NCBI RefSeq assembly: GCF_001761385.1
Contig: NZ_CP017476.1
Location: 372,001-436,000, forward strand
Source: Hydrogenophaga crassostreae
GTDB taxonomy: Bacteria > Pseudomonadota > Gammaproteobacteria > Burkholderiales > Burkholderiaceae_C
Reading direction: 5' to 3'
Length of the DNA stretch: 64,000 bases
Positions 59,689 to 64,000 of the stretch are shown one piece after another (the first letter of the stretch is position 1; each line of letters opens with the position of its first letter). The notes under the pieces are model-generated. The model saw nothing but the letters and a program-made list of their open reading frames with translations, was not told the origin of the DNA and searched no databases. Position numbers and translations under genes: made by a program.

Positions 59689-60327
59689 TTACAGCAAGCC
59701 CTTGATCAGGAACAGGGCGGTGCCCCACATCATGAGCGCCACGAGCCCGTCCAGCGCGCGCCAGACCAGCACCGAGTTCAACCGGCGGCCGAGCCAGAAA
59801 GTGGCCACACCCAAGGCGGTGAACCACACCAGGGAGCCGGTTGCGGCACCCATGCCAAATACGGAGCGCTCGGCGCCATAGGCGAGTGATGCGGTGCCGA
59901 TCAAAACCGCGGTGTCAATCCAGGCGTGGGGATTGAGCCAGGTGAATGCCAATGCGGACAGCACGGCTTGGCGGGGTGTGATGGGACGTGGTGTGGTCTC
60001 GCCCGATTCGTTGGCGGGCGCGCTGGGCACGGCAACGGGGTGCAGAAAACGTTGAAAGGCTTGCCAGCCGTAAACGGCCAAAAACAGTGAGCCGCCGCCG
60101 ACCATGGCGCCCATGAGCTTGTCCGACAGTCCACCCAGTTGTGCCAGACCCAAAACGCCCAAGGCAATCAGGACGACATCGGAGATGGCGCAGACGGCGA
60201 TGGTGAGCCAGACATGCTGGCGCATCAGGCCCATGCGGATGACGTGGGCGTTCTGTGGGCCGATGGCCATGATCAGCGAAAGGCTGAGCACCAGGCCGGC
60301 AGTGAAGGTGGGGGCGGTGAGCATCAT
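59689..60327 (-). CDS. LysE/ArgO-family basic amino acid exporter
   Basis: The 212-residue protein has five or six membrane helices with the family marks G-P-Q-N-A-H-V-I-R near residue 23 and A-F-T-W-L-N-P-H-A-W-I-D-T near 128. It exports lysine and/or arginine. It is divergent from an ArgP-like regulator with a large operator in the gap, the classical arrangement for basic amino acid export. Confidence 0.93.
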   Translation of the reverse strand: MMLTAPTFTAGLVLSLSLIMAIGPQNAHVIRMGLMRQHVWLTIAVCAISDVVLIALGVLGLAQLGGLSDKLMGAMVGGGSLFLAVYGWQAFQRFLHPVAVPSAPANESGETTPRPITPRQAVLSALAFTWLNPHAWIDTAVLIGTASLAYGAERSVFGMGAATGSLVWFTALGVATFWLGRRLNSVLVWRALDGLVALMMWGTALFLIKGLL

Positions 60328-60389
60328 GATGGGAATGCGGTCAAGGTTGGGGAAAACGTGGAGAGAGTGTGCCTGTGCTTTGTAGTGGT

Positions 60390-60424
60390 TTAAATCGATC
60401 TAAATTAAACTTAGATTGATTTAA
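60390..60424. promoter_or_regulatory. Operator in the lysE-argP gap
   Basis: TTAAATCGATCTAA (60390-60403) and TTAGATTGATTTAA (60411-60424) are 14-base inverted arms with one mismatch around a seven-base spacer. It is a probable ArgP/LysG site; it lies 12 bases before the argP start. Confidence 0.8.
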
Positions 60425-60436
60425 TAATTTTTAACA

Positions 60437-61351
60437 ATGCTGGATGCCCGTCAACTTGAAGCCCTGGCTGCTGTGGTGGAGCATGGTGGTTTTGGCCCCG
60501 CGGCCAAGGCCCTTTCGCTCACCCTGGCAGCGGTCTCGCTGCGCATCAAAGCGCTGGAAGACCAACTGGGCCAACGCCTGCTGGTGCGGGGTAAAACGGT
60601 GCGCATCACGGCGGCCGGACAGGCATTGCTCGCCCATGTGAAGCAGGTGCGCCTGATGGAGGCAGACGTCTTGACCGGCATGCAGGGTGGCGGGGGCGTT
60701 GGTGGGCAACGGGCTTCCTGGCAAACGCTGGCCGTGGCGGTGAACGCCGACTCCCTTGCGAGCTGGTTTTTGCCTGGTGTGGCGCCGCTGTTGCAAAAGC
60801 ACCGGTTGCTGCTGGACATCCTGATCGAAGACCAGGACCACACCCACGATGCGCTCAAGAGTGGCGAGGTGATGGGCTGTGTGACCACGTTGGCGGAACC
60901 CATGCGGGGTTGTGTGGCCGAGCCCCTGGGCGTGATGCGCTATTGCTGTCTGGCCGCGCCTGCCGTGGTGGATCGCTGCCGCACGCCGGGCGGGGCGATT
61001 TCACCGCACCGTTTGCTGGCTCAGCCGGCCGTGATCTTCAATCGAAAAGACGCATTGCAGGATGTGTTCCTGGCGCAGCATTTTGCTCTCAAGCAGCCCA
61101 AGTACCCTCGCCACTTTGCGCCTGCGGTGGATGCGTTCGAGAGCGCGCTCAGGCTGGGCATGGGTTGGGGCATGGTGCCGGCCTTGCATTTGCCCAACCT
61201 GCCCGGTCTGGAGGAAGTGGTACCGGGCGCCAGGGTGGACGTGGTGCTCTATTGGCAACACTGGACGCGAGAGGCGCCGTCGGCCCAGCGCCTGACGCAA
61301 GCCGTCAAGGCGGCCGCGCAGGCCAGTCTGGCACAAGCAGGGACAGGTTGA
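60437..61351 (+). CDS. argP: ArgP/LysG-type LysR regulator
   Basis: The 304-residue protein has the ArgP N-terminus M-L-D-A-R-Q-L-E-A-L-A-A-V-V-E-H-G-G-F, a helix-turn-helix with A-A-V-S-L-R-I-K-A-L-E, and N-A-D-S-L-A-S-W-F near residue 105, a conserved ArgP segment. It senses lysine and arginine and activates the divergent exporter. The name lysG is equally used in such pairs. Confidence 0.92.
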   Translation: MLDARQLEALAAVVEHGGFGPAAKALSLTLAAVSLRIKALEDQLGQRLLVRGKTVRITAAGQALLAHVKQVRLMEADVLTGMQGGGGVGGQRASWQTLAVAVNADSLASWFLPGVAPLLQKHRLLLDILIEDQDHTHDALKSGEVMGCVTTLAEPMRGCVAEPLGVMRYCCLAAPAVVDRCRTPGGAISPHRLLAQPAVIFNRKDALQDVFLAQHFALKQPKYPRHFAPAVDAFESALRLGMGWGMVPALHLPNLPGLEEVVPGARVDVVLYWQHWTREAPSAQRLTQAVKAAAQASLAQAGTG

Positions 61352-61447
61352 AGCCAGCGGGTCGGGTCGGATGGCGTTTGTCGTGGCGCTTTCCGGTGCG
61401 TGTCATCTTGCAACGGTCTGGTTCGTGAAGTTGGCGGTCACTCTCTG

Positions 61448-61636
61448 TCATGCGCTCAAAAACTGACCATAGGTCAACCATGCCACTACGGCCACGCTGA
61501 TGCCGTTGTGCATGCCCGGCGAGGTACCGCTTTCGCCTGGTGGGTGAACCGTGAGCAACGTCTGTGGCAGATGGGTGAAAGTGGTCAAGAAAGCAACCAG
61601 CCAGCCGATATGTTCGTTAGGGCGGAGGATGCGCAT
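61448..61636 (-). pseudogene. Truncated SemiSWEET/PQ-loop sugar transporter remnant
   Basis: The 62-codon frame begins at the ATG at 61636. It has I-G-W-L-V-A-F-L-T-T-F near residue 10, L-P-Q-T-L-L-T at 23-29 and A-W-L-T-Y-G near 52-57. Those match SemiSWEET helix 1, its PQ motif, and helix 2, but the middle loop is degenerate and the third helix is missing: a TGA comes after L-S-A. Weak likeness to helix 3 (A-N then T) continues past the stop. Normal SemiSWEETs are about 85-95 residues. The rest of the 361-base interval is without a recognised gene. Confidence 0.5.
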
Positions 61637-61712
61637 GTGCTTCGTTCTGTCAGGCGCGGCGAGGCCTCGCTGCGCACCCCGCCGGTTTCCAGTTTGAGTA
61701 AGAGGTACCCCC

Positions 61713-61958
61713 ATGAACAGAGCAGCCACCCTGCGCCGGAACCGTGAGAGCGATCCCTTGGCGGTCAATTCGACAACCATGCACCAGTACTACAACACCG
61801 TGCAATCCGACACCAGTTCTGAGCACATGGTGGATGCTGCGATGTCGCGCCGCCAGGCCATGGCGCTGCAGGCATACCGGCGACGCGGATATTCGGGCTG
61901 GCTGACCGCGGTAGCGGTGGTTTTGCTGCTGGTCAGTGCGGGCTGGCTGTTGAGCTGA
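61713..61958 (+). CDS. Small single-pass membrane protein
   Basis: The 81-residue protein has a basic, Ser/Thr-rich N-terminal 55 residues and one C-terminal helix (about residues 62-80: W-L-T-A-V-A-V-V-L-L-L) ending at the stop. A TAAGAGGT ribosome binding site lies upstream. It overlaps no known gene on its strand and sits between the SemiSWEET remnant and dacB. I do not recognise a family. It is supported only by a good start, a clear membrane segment and a normal stop. Confidence 0.5.
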   Translation: MNRAATLRRNRESDPLAVNSTTMHQYYNTVQSDTSSEHMVDAAMSRRQAMALQAYRRRGYSGWLTAVAVVLLLVSAGWLLS

Positions 61959-61977
61959 ACAGCGGGCTGCAGGGTGG

Positions 61978-63627
61978 TCAGTCGGGCTGGGACGCGGCCC
62001 ATTCCAGCAGGGCGTCCAGAGCAGGGCGGGCCGCGCTGGCATTGGCGTGGTTGACGAAGCCGACCACGGCGAAGCGCGATCCGCCAGTGGCATCGACATA
62101 TCCAGCGATACCGGTGACATCTTTCAGGGTGCCGGTTTTGATCCAGGCGTTGCCTCTCGCTGCGCTGTTGCTGCCGCGGGCCAGGCGCGATGCGGTGCCA
62201 TTCACACCTGCCACAGAGAGCGACTCAATAAATTTGTTGCTCTGGGGGTGTCTGGCCGCGTGTCGCAGCAAATCGCCCAACCCCTGTGGTGTGATGCGTT
62301 CGTTGCGGGAAAGGCCGGAGCCGTTTTCAAGCACGGGTGGCGTCGAGCGGATGCCAAACGAGGTGCGCCACCAGCGGGCAACCACTTCACGCGAGCGCTC
62401 AAAGCGACCGGTCACCAACGGGGTGAAGGTACCGATGGGCGCGCTGCGGGCCTCCTGGCGGGTCGGTGGCGCGAGCCTGCCCAAGGTGAGAAACACCTGT
62501 TGCGCCATCACGTTGTTGCTCCAGTGGTTCACGTCTGAAATGATGTCGGTCAGCGGGAGTGAGTAGGCCTCATGCAGCAGCCTGGCTTCTTTCGGGACGA
62601 GCCCGACGCGCACGCGGCCGGTGATGGCGCCACCGCTGGCCCGCCACAAGCCTTCAAACGCGCGCTCTGCATAGCTGTCGGGTTCCTGGTACGCGACAGG
62701 CCAGACCTTTTCGCCGCAACGCTGCGGGTAACGGCCTTCAAAACGGATGGTGTTGGCGTCGTCGAACCGTGCCTGCAGCGTGTCGCGCCAGTTGCCACAG
62801 CCTGAGCGCGAGAGCGGCACGGTTGCATCGATGGCCAGGCGGGCCATGGGCGGCTCGCTGGTGACATACGCCACGCCAGCCTTCGGATCGGGCTGGAAGT
62901 TGAGCACCACGGATTTGAAGTTCACCAGCAGCGCATCGGGGCTGGCGTTGTAGGGCCGCAGCGACTCGCCGTCGAATTCACCGGGATCGTGAGAGGGCAA
63001 ATCAAAGCTGCTGTGGTCGAGAACCATGTCGCCCAGGATCACCTGAACGCCTTTGCTGTGCAGGGCAAAAAAGGTGTCCTGTATGCGCTCAAGCACCAGT
63101 TTTGGGTCGCCGCCTCCGCGCACATAGAGGTTGCCCCGCAGCGTACCGTTGTCGATCTGGCCGTCGGTATAAAAATCGGTTCGCCAGGTGAAATCGGCGC
63201 CCAGCATATCCATGGCGGCGTAGGTGGTCACCAGCTTCATCACTGAGGCCGGGTTGACCGGCCGGTCAGCCTGGTAGCGCAGTCGATCGCTGCCCGCGCC
63301 GTTGACAGGAATCACCAGGGCTGACAAGGCACTGGCGGGCACGCCTGCGCGGGTCAGTGCGGCCAGTACGGTGGCTGGGAGCGGGGTGTCTGCGCGCGGT
63401 GCAGGCAGAGCCAGACCGGGCGACAGCGTCAGGGTAGGCCCGGCCTCTGCAGCACCTTGTACCGGTGTGCCGACGCCTTGGTTGAAGGGGTGGTTCAGGC
63501 TTTGCGCGCCGGGGGAACCCCCACTCAGGCCAAGCAGGCCCATCAGGAACCATGGTGTGATCCGGCGTGAGACCGCGCGGGCCCGAGGGGGGCGTGAAGA
63601 TGAGGGTGACGAAGCGGTGTGTGACAT
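61978..63627 (-). CDS. dacB: D-alanyl-D-alanine carboxypeptidase/endopeptidase (PBP4)
   Basis: The 549-residue class C penicillin-binding protein has a signal region with a Pro/Arg-rich start and hydrophobic segment near residues 25-40, then S-V-M-K (Ser128-Lys131), S-N-N near residue 365 and K-T-G-T near 500, the three active-site motifs. It trims or opens peptidoglycan peptides in the periplasm. It is divergent from tsaB. Confidence 0.93.
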   Translation of the reverse strand: MSHTASSPSSSRPPRARAVSRRITPWFLMGLLGLSGGSPGAQSLNHPFNQGVGTPVQGAAEAGPTLTLSPGLALPAPRADTPLPATVLAALTRAGVPASALSALVIPVNGAGSDRLRYQADRPVNPASVMKLVTTYAAMDMLGADFTWRTDFYTDGQIDNGTLRGNLYVRGGGDPKLVLERIQDTFFALHSKGVQVILGDMVLDHSSFDLPSHDPGEFDGESLRPYNASPDALLVNFKSVVLNFQPDPKAGVAYVTSEPPMARLAIDATVPLSRSGCGNWRDTLQARFDDANTIRFEGRYPQRCGEKVWPVAYQEPDSYAERAFEGLWRASGGAITGRVRVGLVPKEARLLHEAYSLPLTDIISDVNHWSNNVMAQQVFLTLGRLAPPTRQEARSAPIGTFTPLVTGRFERSREVVARWWRTSFGIRSTPPVLENGSGLSRNERITPQGLGDLLRHAARHPQSNKFIESLSVAGVNGTASRLARGSNSAARGNAWIKTGTLKDVTGIAGYVDATGGSRFAVVGFVNHANASAARPALDALLEWAASQPD

Positions 63628-63745
63628 CTCGGATGATTATGGCGTGGGGTCAAGGCCCTTTGGGGGATGGACACGCCATGACACCCGTCCGCGCGACAAA
63701 GCGCACGGGCTGAGCATGGGTTCCCCGCGTTGCGATAATGCCCGG

Positions 63746-64000
63746 ATGTCTTCCCCCGCCATCTCCCCCTCCCCGCCATTGCGATTGCTGGCCATTGAGA
63801 CCAGCACCGATCGCATGTCGGTGGCGGTTGGCGATGGGTCCCCTGGGGGGCTGTCTTTGAGCTACAGCGGCCCCGGCGCGGCTCAGTCATCGGCGAATTT
63901 GTTGCCCACGGTCGGGCAATTGCTGGGCGAAGCGGGGTGGTCGCTGGCGGAGCTGGCGGCGGTTGTTTTTGCACGGGGGCCAGGGTCGTTCACCGGTCTG
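63746..64000 (+). CDS. tsaB: tRNA threonylcarbamoyladenosine biosynthesis protein TsaB (partial)
   Basis: The window ends inside the gene after 85 codons. The start L-L-A-I-E-T-S-T and the later A-V-V-F-A-R-G-P-G-S-F-T-G-L are the conserved TsaB/YeaZ segments. TsaB partners with TsaD and TsaE to make t6A in ANN-decoding tRNAs. The ATG at 63746 is in frame with these motifs; one at 63738 is not. Confidence 0.92.
   Translation, partial: MSSPAISPSPPLRLLAIETSTDRMSVAVGDGSPGGLSLSYSGPGAAQSSANLLPTVGQLLGEAGWSLAELAAVVFARGPGSFTGL

Noticed and set aside
61400..61747. A 115-codon plus-strand frame in the argP-dacB interval
   Set aside because: It shows no motif or ribosome binding site, while the opposite strand has the PQ-loop pattern and the true small gene begins at 61713.

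Overview
The window reads as a high-GC betaproteobacterial chromosome of the order Burkholderiales, most likely family Comamonadaceae (Hydrogenophaga/Acidovorax-like). The support is the str-S10 ribosomal gene order, an aspartate-type HemB, many CaiB-type CoA transferases and TRAP carriers, malate synthase G, a cytochrome c', and short GC-rich intergenic hairpin repeats that I recall from this family. The genus is inference. I see no rRNA, tRNA, CRISPR array, prophage or insertion sequence.

Region 1 (1-9.4 kb) begins with the end of an unknown gene, a broken monooxygenase relic and a nitronate monooxygenase. A complete lower homoprotocatechuate (meta-cleavage) operon follows: hpaR-hpaG1-hpaG2-hpaE-hpaD-hpaF-hpaH-hpaI and a ketopantoate-reductase-like gene. 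hpaR appears to have a leaderless promoter covered by a palindromic operator. The upper-pathway 4-hydroxyphenylacetate hydroxylase (hpaBC) is absent. Region 2 (9.4-18.8 kb) holds a LuxR regulator, an orphan Rieske oxygenase with an orphan TRAP binding protein, MarC, a MaoC/SDR pair, a DsbA-like isomerase, dienelactone hydrolase, a GST, a CorA-type transporter and hemB.

Region 3 (18.8-23.2 kb) has a degenerate kinase/receiver-like protein of unknown role, a candidate structured small RNA ending in a strong terminator, hemJ, a thioredoxin-like ferredoxin, a hydrolase and a D-Ala-D-Ala carboxypeptidase. Region 4 (23.2-33.5 kb) is the str-S10 ribosomal cluster rpsL-rpsG-fusA-tuf-rpsJ-rplCDWB-rpsS-rplV-rpsC-rplP-rpmC-rpsQ. 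It has a clear promoter before rpsL and a second promoter with a structured leader inserted between rpsJ and rplC. It stops at a terminator after rpsQ, with no spc genes following.

Region 5 (33.5-46.5 kb) contains a peroxiredoxin, a GNAT protein, a redox set (cytochrome b561, cytochrome c', a TlpA lipoprotein and a CPFC thioredoxin-like protein), a CoA transferase, an MFS carrier, a sugar-permease-free PTS (EIIA-Man, HPr, EI), a VOC protein, and a cytochrome P450 divergent from an AraC regulator. Region 6 (46.5-56.3 kb) has glcB with a type II haloacid dehalogenase, then a LysR-controlled set of HMG-CoA-lyase-like enzyme, CoA transferase and complete TRAP transporter that looks like one uptake-activation-cleavage pathway for an unknown branched carboxylate.

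Region 7 (56.3-64 kb) carries a DUF4189-like lipoprotein, a LysR regulator, two tandem trypsin-fold lipoproteins with different S1 pockets, the divergent lysE/argP pair with a near-perfect operator, a truncated SemiSWEET relic, a tiny membrane protein, dacB and the start of tsaB.
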